In this document: positions 45,019-56,960 of the stretch, in pieces
Position numbering within the stretch: the first letter of the stretch is position 1
Layout of the letters: the number at the start of each line of letters is the position of its first letter
From: Suillus spraguei
Taxonomy: Eukaryota; Basidiomycota; Agaricomycetes; Boletales; Suillaceae
DNA length: 64,000 nt
Direction: 5' to 3'
NCBI GenBank assembly: GCA_016800925.1
Contig: JABCPU010000290.1
Coordinates: 21,963-85,962, forward strand
Made by a program: the position numbers and the translations under genes
The notes under the pieces: model-generated
Told to the model about the DNA's origin: nothing
Databases searched by the model: none
What the model saw: only the letters and a program-made list of their open reading frames with translations

Positions 45019-45403
45019 ATGATCATTTTGGTATCAATACATGTTGTATGATCTAGGATGCGATTTGTCGGTCTCTCTACTACATAAGAGGGCATCTCTC
45101 CTTGACCTTCGAATCTTAATCCCGGGAACAGTCCTGCCCGCACCTACTAGCTTTTCCTTCACGTGTTTTATTCTCTGTTGAGCGTCTGATATGATCAACT
45201 CCGTAAGAAAGAACAAATGGCTGTTTATCATCAAGTAGGAGACCAGATCAACTGAATACATTTCTCCCCTATTTATTTGACATAACTATGGACCTGACAC
45301 GATACGGGGAAGTGAGACAAATTGCTACGAAAAACACCGATGTTTATGCTACACAGCTTGTTTGCTGTCCTAGTAGGTGTCGGTGAGATCACTAAATGTG
45401 ACC

Positions 45404-46994
45404 TCACTCCTTGCGCTTCTCTGGAGCAGGATACGTATGTACGATTTGTAAATGAATATAAATGATGGATAAATTATATTTTACCTCCAGTTGAAGCATA
45501 CTTCAAGTATGGAATAAGCTCCTCTCGCTTCCCGTCTGGTTTAAAATGTACGATTGGTAAATGAATATAAATGATGGATATATTATATCTCACCTCCAGT
45601 TGAACCATACTTCAAGTATTCTGGAGAAAGCTCCTTTCGCTTCTCGCCTGGTGTAAAATGTACGATTGGTAAATGAATATAATATAAATGATGGATATAT
45701 TATATCTCACCTCCAGTTGAATCATACTTCAAGTATGGAATAAGCTCCTCTCGCTTCCCGTCTGGTTTAAAATGTACGATTGGTAAATGAATATAAATGA
45801 TGGATTATTATATCTCGCCTCCGTTGAACCATACTTCAAGTATGGAATAAGCTCTCTCGCTTCCCGTCTGGTTTAAAATGTACGATTGGTAAATGAATAT
45901 AAATGATGGATATATTATATCTCACCTCCAGTTGAACCATACTTCAAGTTTCTGGAGAAAGCTCCTTTCGCTTCTCGCCTGGTGTAAATGTCGATTGGTA
46001 AATGAATATAAATGATGGATATATTATATCTCACCTCCAGTTGAACCATACTTCAAGTATTCTGGAAAAGTCCTCTCGCTTCCGTCTGGTGTAAAATGTA
46101 CGATTGGTAAATGAATATAAATGATGAATATATTATATCTCACCTCCAGTTGAACCATACTTCAAGTATGGAAAAGCTCCTCTCGTTTCCGCTGGTTAAA
46201 ATGTACGATTGGTATGAATATAATGATTGGATATATTATATCTCACCTCCGGTTGAACCATACTTCAAGTATTCTGGAAAAGCTCCTTCGCTTCTCCCTG
46301 GTTAAAATGTACGATTGGTAAATGAATATAAATGATGGATATATATCTCACCTCCAGTTGAACCATACTTCAAGTATTCTGGGGAAAGCTCCTTTCGCTT
46401 CTCGCCTGGTGTAAAATTTACGATTGGTAAATGAATATAAATGATGGATATATTATATCTCACCTCCAGTTGAACCATACTTCAAGTATGGAAAGCTCCT
46501 CTCGCTTCCGTCTGGTTAAAATGTACGATTGGTAAATGAATATAAATGATGGATATATTATATCTCACCTCCAGTTGAACCATACTTCAAGTATTCTGGG
46601 AAAGTTCTTTCGCTTCTCGCCTGGTGTAAAATGTACGATTGGTAAATGAATATAAATGATGGAATATTATATCTCACCTCCAGTTGAACCATACTTCAAG
46701 TATTCTGGGGAAAGCTCCTTTCGCTTCTCGCCTGGTGTAAAATTTACGATTGGTAAATGAATATAAATGATGGATATATTATATCTCACCTCCGGTTGAA
46801 CCATACTTCAAGTATTCTGGAGAAAGCTCCTCTCGCTTGTCTGAGTGGTGCATTGCAGTCCATCTGAGTGAATATGATACTACTGATGATCATGAATACT
46901 CACAAGAATGTTCCAAGATGGCTCCTGGCATGGGTGACGCTGCACCAAGAATGACAAGAGATACAAGTGCGCTCAAGAGCAAAGAAATCTGCAT
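45404..46994 (-). pseudogene. Decayed inverted copy of the repeat-peptide precursor
   Basis: The ATG at 46994, the signal-peptide exon and intron 1 are intact and identical in sense to the left copy. Thirteen repeat exons are still countable (for example at 46803, 46690, 46365, 45605). Many have lost 1-6 bases: several read EELIPYLKYG or similar (a net in-frame loss), and others shift frame (near 45840, 45950, 46075, 46190, 46280). The last exon has lost six bases but still ends KRKE. Differences from the left copy are almost all deletions. Either true decay or consensus errors in a repeat could produce this. Confidence 0.8.
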
Positions 46995-47299
46995 GTTTAC
47001 GGATAAGAGGAGTGACTATTCGTCAATGCACTCTACTGAAAAACCGAGAAGACCTTTATACATTCTCGCAGGTCCGATCTTCGCCTCTTCTACAAACAAT
47101 AATTGGATATATGCGCAGATCATGGTCAGCAGACAACAGCCAGCAGTGGTCAAAAATTTCAAGGTGGGTGCCGCCACGATACAACACACAATATCTGACT
47201 CGGATGAATTGCGTGGCAGGTGTCTGGTGACTGATACAAATGAGTCCGCTGCGAAAGCTTCATCATCATAATACATTCACAGTTGGCTGACTTTAGCCA

Positions 47300-47863
47300 G
47301 TGGTAGTGTGAGGAGCTCTCACGTCTTAACCGGAGCTAAACGTGCATAAAAATCCAAATATGCTGTTATAATTCTCTGCGAGCCATTAAGTGCAATTTCA
47401 TTTCACCAACCTACAATATTAATGGAAGAACCGATGGTTATTTTAATCTCCGCACCTTGCCAGAGTGCTACTGGTAGACATATTGCGAGCAAGACACCTC
47501 AGATTGCGACATGCCAGTGTCATTGATGAATTTGAGATTCCTTTGTGGCATCACAGCAGCCATGCGTTTGAGAGCAACAGGATCCGCACCAGTTGTCTGA
47601 CTAGTCCGCGGTCCGGTCCTTGGTTCTCGGTTCTAGGCCATCCCAAACGGTTCGGTTCTGGTTCGGCCTTCCCGAACCATTCCAAACCCTTGTGAGTTCT
47701 GACTTCGATGTAATTTCATAGTCATTATAGTGGTAGTCAGAGTGAACGATTATGGAGCGATTCAGAATACGATTCAAAAAAACAATTTTGGACGTGAGAA
47801 TCGGATTATGAGCTTAATCGTCGAAGCGCCTCGAGAATGCGATTATGAATCGGATTCTGCACT
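47300..47863. other. Upstream part of right arm
   Basis: Counterpart of 28990-29580. No gene. It contains the short imperfect inverted run around 47830-47857. Confidence 0.4.
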
Positions 47864-48169
47864 CACTGCGGAAACGAGATTTTAACCCCAACGTAACCAG
47901 AGGGTGTTTAGGTGCATAACCCGACGTGGTACAGACGTAAGACCTTTTCCAGACTCAAACTCGACGTGGACGGATGCAATCCAAACCTAAACAGCCCTAA
48001 CTGGACCAAATACAGACCTGAATTTTCACCATAATCTCCACCATGTTAATGCTCATAACTCAACGATATCCACCCTCTGGAAAGAGCATTTTTCCAAAAC
48101 CCGACCTCTGAGTTTGTGTGAGGTGAGCTCATTCATTTTTTTCGCTAAGTCTCTTCAGCCAGAACTGAC

Positions 48170-48649
48170 ATGCAAGGTCAAAACGTGGTTCAGCTGCAGC
48201 TGCCTTCGGGCACTTGGAGATTTACCTTCACCTTTGAGAGCGACGAACCTGGGCCTGTAGTAAGTCGACTAAAATTTGTATATTCAACTAACATGTAGGT
48301 CTGCAGACACTCGAGGTATCCATCAGGCCTTCGATCAAACGGCCAGCCGCTAGCACCGCTACCTGCACCTGACGACAGCGAGACGGAGTTTGAGTCTGAA
48401 CCTGAAGATACTACCAAAGTGCAACCGGTCTTTAATGTATGCTTGCCTCATTTTCTATTATAACTAACACGTATTTTACCCAACTAGACTTGCATCAAGC
48501 CTGTGGGCACGACAGGAGTCAGTTTGAAGGATTTGAAGGATGTAAAGAGAGCTGAAAACTACCTCAAAGCATCACAAGACTGCTGTGTAGTAGAGCGTTT
48601 ACCGGAATCAAATTATTATTGTGAACTACTACATGTTCTCGAGTTGTAA
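48170..48649 (+). CDS. Small CACTA-element ORF, 129 aa, unknown
   Basis: Three exons (48170-48259, 48299-48436, 48488-48649), each a multiple of three, joined by a short 39-nt and a 51-nt intron. The protein opens VVQLQLPSGTWRFTFTFES, has an acidic middle (DDSETEFESEPED) and ends LLHVLEL. I know no function. A diverged trace of the same sequence at 34480-34580 shows it belongs to a repeated family. It could instead be the 5' part of a longer transcript with the transposase. Confidence 0.5.
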
Positions 48650-48715
48650 GTATAACAACACGTGATGCTTACTTTGACGTGTCGAAAGCATGCGTCAACA
48701 AGCTTTGACTTCACC

Positions 48716-51700
48716 ATGTCGTCTGCAGGCCTCAAGAAAGTGCGTTATCGAAGATGCCATTGCCAGAAGCACAAGTGCAACGGAGCACTTGTTCAAGAAC
48801 ATATAGCTCGCACTCACGAACAAAGCGAACTCCATTTGAAAACCAATGTGTCACAAGCCCACTACAAACGCGTTGGAGAACGCATCGTTCCTACCACTAT
48901 TCGAGATGCAGGCCCTGTTCCTCGTGGATTCGCTGTTCCTCTCCATGAACTACAGCCCCCATTATCACCAGATGTCACATTCAAGGATCCTCGTCGCATT
49001 TCTGAATCTCCTGTTGAACAGGAGATGCTAGACTATGGTTTTCTTACCGGAGAAGACCTGGATCTCACTATCTATGCGGTTGTCTCCTGGCTGCACCTCC
49101 AATTCCACCTCCCTCGTGTGGCTTGCAATGCATTATTGACGATATTTGCTTGCATCCTCGTTGCTCTTGCACCAGCTATCAATGTCCCTTTCGTAACACT
49201 GCAGTCCAGTAATCGTGTCCTTGGTGTTGACACTACCGTTTTCACACTCCCTGTTTGCCCTACATGCCGTGATGTATTTCCTCCTGCAATGTCGACAAAA
49301 TCGCACGATACCTGCAAAAATTGTGGGGTCGACATCTTTCTTCCTGGTACAACACAACGGGGGAACTTACGCGCTGTCAAAACGCCCATCATCAAGTATC
49401 CTTACCTTCCTCTATCCGAACAGATCAAATCTCTTCTCAAAATTCCTGGTCTTGAGGCTGTGCTTGATGGTTGGCGCAGTAAACCTCGCACAATCGGTAA
49501 ATATACTGATATCTTTGATGGTGACACATGTCGCACAAAACTCAAGGGTCCTGATGGTAAACTCTTCTTTTCAAATCTCCCTCATGAGCAACATGGCCCA
49601 GATGGTGAACTACGCATCGGAGTGAACCTTGGAGCTGATTGGTATGTTGTTTATCCCCTTGTTGATATTTCGCTGCTCATGTGAATTTCCATTGCCAGGT
49701 TCTCGTATATCAGAAGTAATATTGCACTGTCACACTCATTAGCTCCCACATCGTTCTCAATATGTAATCTACCACCTGAATATCAGTAAGCCGTATTCAC
49801 ACCCGATAGGTTGATATCTTTTGATGTTATTCATTTTCAAGCTATCGCACATCTAATCTGATGTGTACAAGTATCCTGCCTGGACCGAAGGAGCAGAATC
49901 CTGACCAAATCCAACGGTTCTTACGGCCCATCATATCAGATTTACTACGTCTATGGAGAGTTGGAATCAACATTCCAACTGAATCTTGTCCACAAGGTAA
50001 GTCTGGTTACTCATCATCTGTCAGTGTCGACTCATTTTGCTAGGACGCCTTGTTCGTGTAATTTTGGTTGCAGTCGTTTGTGATAAACCAGCTGCGTACA
50101 AGCTGGGTGGATTTGCATCTCACTCCCATACTAATTTTTGTACCGTATGTTGGATAATGATTGCACACAAAGATAAACCACAGGCATTTCAACAAGGAGG
50201 TGTGTTTGCGTTATCATACATGACTATCGTCCATTAATGATGTTCAGCTTTTCGGCCACGAACAAATGAAGAACAACGGGAACTTGGCGAGCGCTACCAC
50301 AGGCTGACTACTGCATCTGCTCGCAAGAACTTCGTGAAGGAACATGCTACTCGATACACACAACTATCACGTCTACCATACTTCAACCTTGTCGAACAGA
50401 TTGTCATCGACCCAATGCACAATCTTTACCTTGGTGAGTATCTTAGCTTCCTACAGTTAATCTGGCGCTAATTATGATTGATTCAGGCCTTGTTAAGACC
50501 CATTTTTACAACATATGGGTCCAGGGAAAGATTATTCGTGCTAATCATGAGCTCGATGTCTTCCATGACATGCTTGCCGATGTGAGGCTAGATCTCGTGT
50601 GTACGTCCAACACTAACAGTCAATCACATTCAGTTTATTGTCCCGGGATCATGTGGTAAATTACCAACTGACATCGGTATGCCATCAGGTGGTTCACTAA
50701 CAGCGGATCAATGGCTTCTTCTCGCCACCGTCTATGGTCCAATCATAGTGATAGTTTGATTGGTTCTTGACTCACTGAACTATTTATGTTTTAATTAGAT
50801 CCCGCAGTTATGGAGCTCTTGTCTTCCAACAGACAGCAGATGCGAAGTCCAAGGCTGACCAGAAAGCCACCCTTGCTGTAGCCAAAAAGCAAGGAAAGAA
50901 AGCACTCGACGCTGAAAAGGCCCGGATTGCCCACGAGAAGCTTGTGCTGTCGGAGGTGAAGAAACAGGAAAGGCTCCGACTTGCAGCTGCCAAACAGGCT
51001 GAAAAGGTTCGAATTGCAGCTGAAAAGAAAGCGAAGGCTGCAGCCAAGAAGGTAATACCATGTTCGCTGTTATCAACCCGCTTACAACAATGATTAGGCC
51101 TTGAAAAAAATGCAAGGCAACCTCACAGATTGTCGAAGATCTTCCTGAAGGACAAGTACGGCCACCACCACCACCACCACCGTGTCTCCTTACTACATCT
51201 GAGCTGCTAACAGAACCAGCTGCAGATGCAGCTGGTGAAGAAGAAGCAAAATTCTTACTTCACCCTAACGATCCAGCTAATTTTTTAAAGCTATGTGCAG
51301 CACTGCGCATTCTGAGCAAGCGTTCACTATGTGATCAGGATGTAAGCCGAGCTGAGCAACTTATCTTTGATTACACCACCGAGCTAATACACGTAAGTCT
51401 TCCTCACTTAACTGACATTCACTGACATGCTTTTACTGCAAGCTGTATGGTTCTGGCTCGATCAAACCTAACCATCACTTTGCGACCCATATTGGTGCTT
51501 GTGTGCGCAATTTCGGTCCTCTCCATGATTTCTGGACTTTCCTGTTTGAGCGTCTCAACAAGTTGTTAAAATCATACAAGACCAACAACCATTCGAACGG
51601 TGCACTCGAAACAACCTTTTTCATGGAGTTTCACAGGACTTGTGAGCTTGGACGACTGGTAAGTTGTTTGATTTCTAATGTGCGTCTCAACTAATAACAA

Positions 51701-52603
51701 TATCTGTAGACGTACACATTACAGCATTATCCTAAGGATTCCCTTCCAAGTCAGACAGCGTCAATCATGCTGAAGGCCTCCAACGACGAGAGGGGAACTG
51801 TGGCTGGACTTGCAGCATTATCAAAAGACCTTGATGATGCTGGTTCAGATGGTATGTTGAGTTCTCTTACATTTTGTTATGACAACGATCTCAGAAAACA
51901 TATTTAGCCGGTCTGGCTTATTCATTTAGTCCTCGACACCGAAAGCAAGGAATGCCCACTGAGACATATCGACTACTTGCATCCACCCTCTGCTAGCATT
52001 TTCCTTTGACTCCAGTTCATTGTCGTTTTGACCATGCTGTCGTACCTCATAGCCTCCTACTGATCGTGATGCAGTCTTTTTTGACTATGTTGTGATTGAT
52101 AGTAAGCGCTACTATACTTCTAGAGCTGTTGGGACAAACCGTTCTTCTCTTGTTCATGTCATCATCCCTGGGATAACTGTGATTCATGCTTATGGCGAGG
52201 TTCTCGTAATCTTTCAGTTTAATCAAAGGTTTCGTAATGTGGATGACTCACTCTGGTTTGCCCGCATGCGCTGGTTCGTACCTTGGAGGGGAGAGCGTGA
52301 AAAAGTTTGGGATTTGTGAGTTGGATGCCGTATCTCACAGGATAGATATTAATCTTCTTCTACCCAGCTATTCTGCTGATGTGCGCCTATGGCAACTGGG
52401 AGAGTATAAGAGCAGAAAGACATAACTTCCATCCCCTATCAACCCTGACTGGATCGTTGGTCACCTGGGGATGACCACAGTATCAAATGGAAAGGACAGA
52501 ACAAAAGTTTGGGCGACAATTGATCTCAAAGGTATGTGCTCTGTTCATCACAACTTACTTGACAACTGTTCATTGAATCACAGTCATCGACACTGATACA
52601 TGA
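48716..52603 (+). CDS. CACTA/Tnp2-type transposase, multi-exon
   Basis: From ATG 48716 (MSSAGLKKVRYR) the N-terminus has a Cys/His cluster (RRCHCQKHKCNGALVQEHI), followed by a second CPTCRDVF...CKNCGVDIF pair. Later exons give LLRLWRVGINIP, AAYKLGGFASHSHTNFC, YFNLVEQIVIDPMHNLYLGL, VKTHFYNIWVQGKI and GSLTADQWLLLATVYGP. After a Lys/Ala-rich coiled segment (50860-51050) come HFATHIGACVRNFGPLHDFW and LLKSYKTNNHSNGALE. The last exons are near 52090-52520, ending VIDTDT at 52601. The DPMHNLYLG and ADQW blocks are typical of Tnp2-like transposases in Agaricomycetes. Some joints (near 50660, 50790, 51110, 51900-52090) are not cleanly resolved, so activity is uncertain. Confidence 0.65.
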
Positions 52604-54799
52604 CAGGCTTATGGTACAAGTGACAAGCTGGCACTGTGATTCAAGTTGCACTGACCAACTCACAGTACTGTTCAAGATAATTCACTGGTCGCTGCTCTCG
52701 TCATCACCTTCATCACCCTTTTGTTTGTGCCACTCCCCCAGCTCTTCCAAGTACTCATAGTCCTCCTTTATCAGATCGTCTCTGTCAATGAAGCCCAGAA
52801 TCCCTTGAGCCACGGAACTCCCTCAAGCATCTCCATGTCCGGATGGCCATTCCTCCAGCTGTCAGCAACCATGTTTTCAAACGGCAAGTTCTTTTTGGCA
52901 GATGATGGTGCGTCATCATTGATTTGCTCTGGCTGATGTCAAACGTCTTTTTCACGATTCTCTTTGACCTAGTGCCCCCTTCTGCAGTTTTGCGACGCTT
53001 TTTTGGAGGCTGGATGGTGCCTGTTTCGTCAATGTTTGCAGTGGTAGCTCTGTTGTTCCCTTCATTTGTCGCAAAGTGAGGAAGCGCAAAAATGCAACAT
53101 ACTGATTTATATTAGTGAGCTATAACCATGCCTAGATGCGAAGGACTTACATTGATGGATCGCCACTCCAATCCTACAACCATATTTGCTGAATTCCCTG
53201 CTCCTGACTTTGCCCGCCTGGTTAATGTGTCTTCACTCAAGTCGTCTTCTGAGTAAGACAATATGTCTGATGCAAAATCAGTATCAATCATCGCAACTGC
53301 ACCCTCCCTCCCTGTCTCTTTCTTGTAGATAACTGCAGTTGCACGACGGCTCTTTGTAACCTGGTGATTGGGGTATATCATATGTTTCACACACAAAGCA
53401 CAATACTTACTGCTGTACAACATGCCCTTTGACGTCCATGTTCCTTCTTCCGTTCAGCCTTTTGGGCTTTTGATGCATCGCTACGGCACATTGCCTGCTT
53501 ATGTATGTTGCGAAAATAATCCTTTGTGCACTGGATAATGACTTGCATATTGAAGTCTTCGTCAGGTACCTCAGCCTTTAGGTTCAGGCTTTCACGGCGG
53601 CACTGAGAAAATATGTGAGCAGGAACTTTACATACTTTCGGAGCTCACCTTCTCACTGTTACAGACACGGTCAATTATTTCTTTGATGAACATAGCATTC
53701 ACAACTTTGTCGACATGGCCTAACCAATTTGGGTGCCAGGTTTTACCACCTCCTTCCTCGCCCTGCTTATCTCCTTCCTCGCCCTGGTGCATCTCATAAG
53801 CATGACCATTTCCTAATGGTTTTACCTTCATTAATGCTTCTGTACATTTGTTTCTCCCCATGGATGATTCAATCCCACAGAGATCACAAAACTAAACGCT
53901 GCGCAGTATGAGTTTCATTCACACAGATAGTACTATTGCTTACTTTTAGGGCAGGGTGGTCATTTGAGATATGCTTACCCGTCACCTTCCTCTGTGGCTT
54001 CTCGGATTCAGCTTGCAAAGTCTTGACAATTTCTTCAAGTCCATTGACTTGTGCTGTGAGTGCATCATTTGTAGCTGATGTTACGAACTGGGATGGCATC
54101 ACCAGTGACAGTGAAAAGACACAGACGGTCTGCTGGGAAGTTCTACAATGTCCAGAAGAGGACAAGGTGAAAGTACAAGGAACATGTTCTAAGTACTATC
54201 AAGGGTTCGGCCTCAAAGATAAGTCTAAGAGGTTCTGTGAGAATAGAGACTAAGGCTAAGGAGTGCTTAGACTTAGAGACAATTCAAGATGACTTAGGTT
54301 GGAGACCTAAGCGAAGGATATTCCAGGTAAAACCCAGTAAGATTAAAGTAAAGTATACAAGCATAATACAACATGCTTAAATAGGTCAATATGTGCACAC
54401 GGATCAAGAGAGTCGTGAGAATGTAAGTGTGTATCCAAAGAAGGAAGGCAACTATAGTACAGATGCATTGAGCATATGAGTCAGAGTCACGTTATGTAAT
54501 ATACAAGTAAAGGAGACAAAGAGAGAATGAATAGGGGCACGTACGACTGTAACAGCTGACATCTGCACATTAATGAGACATGTTCTTTGAATGGACTCCG
54601 ATAGGTGTTGATTCGATTCATTCAATCTCACTACATCTGCAATGAGGTGTGCAACAGTTGAGTTCAAATCCTGGATTTGACCTTCGAGTGTATTGTGAGT
54701 ATGATGATAAGGATCCATGTGTGGTGTTGCTGGTTTCTGACGATATGCTGAGTAGATCTGCTGAAACCCCTCATGAGAACTACCTCCACTTGGCACCTG

Positions 54800-55567
54800 T
54801 GTCATATACCATACTTCTAATCTCAGATCCGATCATATCCGTCCAGATCCGATCGTTTCCATATCCGTCCGGTCCACAGATCCTGTCCGGACCACCCTCC
54901 CGAATGTACTCACTTCTCGCACCTTAACTCCCTGGTGAACATCTGCGTCTATCTCCTTTCGTCATTCCTCCTACTACCGGTACTCCGGCTGTTTATATTT
55001 CCGTCCTGTGTTACTGATCCGTTTCCTGTGTTCATTTCCGATTCATGCTTACTGATCCGCTGTGCAATAACTAATAGACTTCCGTTACACTTCGTACATA
55101 GCCCTCGGTCCCGGACTTGCTAATTATCCGTCTTAGAAACTTACTGTATATAAACCACTTGTAGATCTCAGTAGAACCTTAGTTCGAATATCATCTTAGA
55201 TTCTACTCATTCTGCCTCCTCCGGACTTAAGCCACTCTCCGCTTTAAGTCACCTTCCGAGACTTAGGATTGACTCCTATAGTCTATACCTCCGACTCTAT
55301 CTTCGGATAGTCCATCTCCGTTAGTTTCTAGTTAGGAACTCGTTCCGAAACTAGCCTTAATCCTGTCCTCTCCTTACGTTCCGAATTACCTTCGGACGTG
55401 TTATATCCGACACCTTCGGACACCCGGATCCGTCGCGCAACCCCTTCCGGGTCTTCGGACGAATAACTCCTCCCTGAAATAAGGGGCATTACTCGAGAAA
55501 GGGGCACAGTGTACGAACTGAGGCCAAAGCCCTTCGGATCTCTCTACCCTTGAGTACAGTCTTAACA
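54800..55567 (+). repeat. 5' LTR of the chromovirus
   Basis: 768 bp. It differs from the 3' LTR by a few single bases and a 2-bp indel near 55363 (taatcctg against taaatccctg). Confidence 0.95.
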
Positions 55568-55617
55568 GTATATTCGAACTCAAACCTTTCCGAGTAACTT
55601 AGCAACCATCCCATATC

Positions 55618-56904
55618 ATGCCTCCCCGTAAAGCTCAAAACACACTCCGAGGAGCCGGACTTGGTCCGATCCAACGAGACCCACACCCATGTCCAAACAT
55701 TTACCAGTTTCTCTCAACGCCGCGCAAGCATGAGCGACATAGGTCAGAGTATCTCCGCCCGTCAAGTCAGACCGGATCCGATAACACCAACTCGGAACCC
55801 GGATAACCCAGACCCCAATTCGCACCCGACCATTCGCTTTGATGATGAGCTGGCAGTAATCTACCAGATGATGAAGTTGATGATCCGGACAACGAGGACC
55901 TGGATGACGAAGAAGATAAAATCCACCTAAACCCTCAGGACCGGGTCCTAGCCCAACTATCCGTAGCCATTAACCACCTGCTCGCAGTAGCCGTCGCACC
56001 CCCACCTCGGATGATAGCAAAGTCAAAGTCCGTGAGCCAGATACCTTCGATGGGTCCGAACCTCGCAAGCTCCGGGCATTCTTCGTCCAATGTGAGCTCA
56101 ACTTCCAGAGCAAACCTAGCGCTTTCCGTTCCGGACGCGCTAAAGTAAATTTCGCCCAATCCTACCTTAAGGGTATGGCTCTCGAGTGGTTTGAGCCGGA
56201 CCTCCTTTCGGACGGATATAGCAACCGTCCGGATTGGATGGATGACTACTCCGAGTTCATGCTGAGCTCCAAACCAATTTCGGACCACACATCCCTCCGG
56301 AGACGCAGAGATGCAGTTAGAACAACTCCACATGCGTGACGGACAACGCATCAACAAGTACGTTGTAGAATTCCAGCGACTTGCCTCCCAAGTACGCGAA
56401 TGGGGAGACGGAGCCCTACGACGCCAATTCTACAATGGACTTCCGGCCCGAATCAAAGATGAGATTAGTCGCATGGGTAAGCCCACTACCCTTTCGGAGT
56501 TCAAGACTCTCGCCCAGACCATCGATGCCCGTTACTGGGAACGGAGGGGCGAAGTCACCCGAGAGAGTAGAACCACCTCTTCCAATCCTCCCAGGCAGTC
56601 AACATCCGACCGGACGAACTCCAACACATCCGGATCCGATACGCCCAAATTCAATAAACCCACATACTCCACAGCATCCTCTACCCCGAAAGTTTCGGAT
56701 CTTCCTAGTGTTGTTGGTACAGACGGAAAGCTAACCACCCAGGAGCGTCAGAGACGTTTTGACAAAAAGCTCTGTATGTTCTGCGGCGGACCTGGTCACA
56801 CTGCCCGGGAATGCACCAAATCCACTTCGCGCGCTGCCAAAGGCCGCGCCGCTGTGCTCACTCCGGAAACGGAACCGGAAGCCTCGGATGAGGCAAAAAA
56901 TTAG
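55618..56904 (+). pseudogene. Chromovirus gag, frameshifted
   Basis: ATG 55618 (MPPRKAQNT) opens a frame that is lost after about 40 codons and continues in other frames. The frames include VREPDTFDGSEPRKL, AFFVQCELNFQSKP and LKGMALEWFEPDL (the capsid signature). A final frame from 56311 includes EFQRLASQVREWGDG, FYNGLPARIKDEI and the zinc knuckle CMFCGGPGHTAREC. Gag forms the particle and binds element RNA. At least three shifts before 56311 would prevent a full-length product. Confidence 0.8.
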
Positions 56905-56960
56905 TCCGCGACCCTCCTGACTCCGTACGGGATGAGGGTCGCGTTGGCCCAACCCGTGCA

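Larger units (their letters stand above)
42938..47863 (-). repeat. Right arm of the 5-kb inverted duplication
   Basis: Reverse complement of 28990-34072; the last about 50 bp of the arm are found at 63672-63722 beyond the CACTA insertion. The spacer between the arms is 8.87 kb (34073-42937). Confidence 0.9.

Noticed and set aside
50795..51115. Minus-strand frames opposite the Lys/Ala-rich region of the transposase
   Set aside because: They are low-complexity shadows of the plus-strand coiled region.
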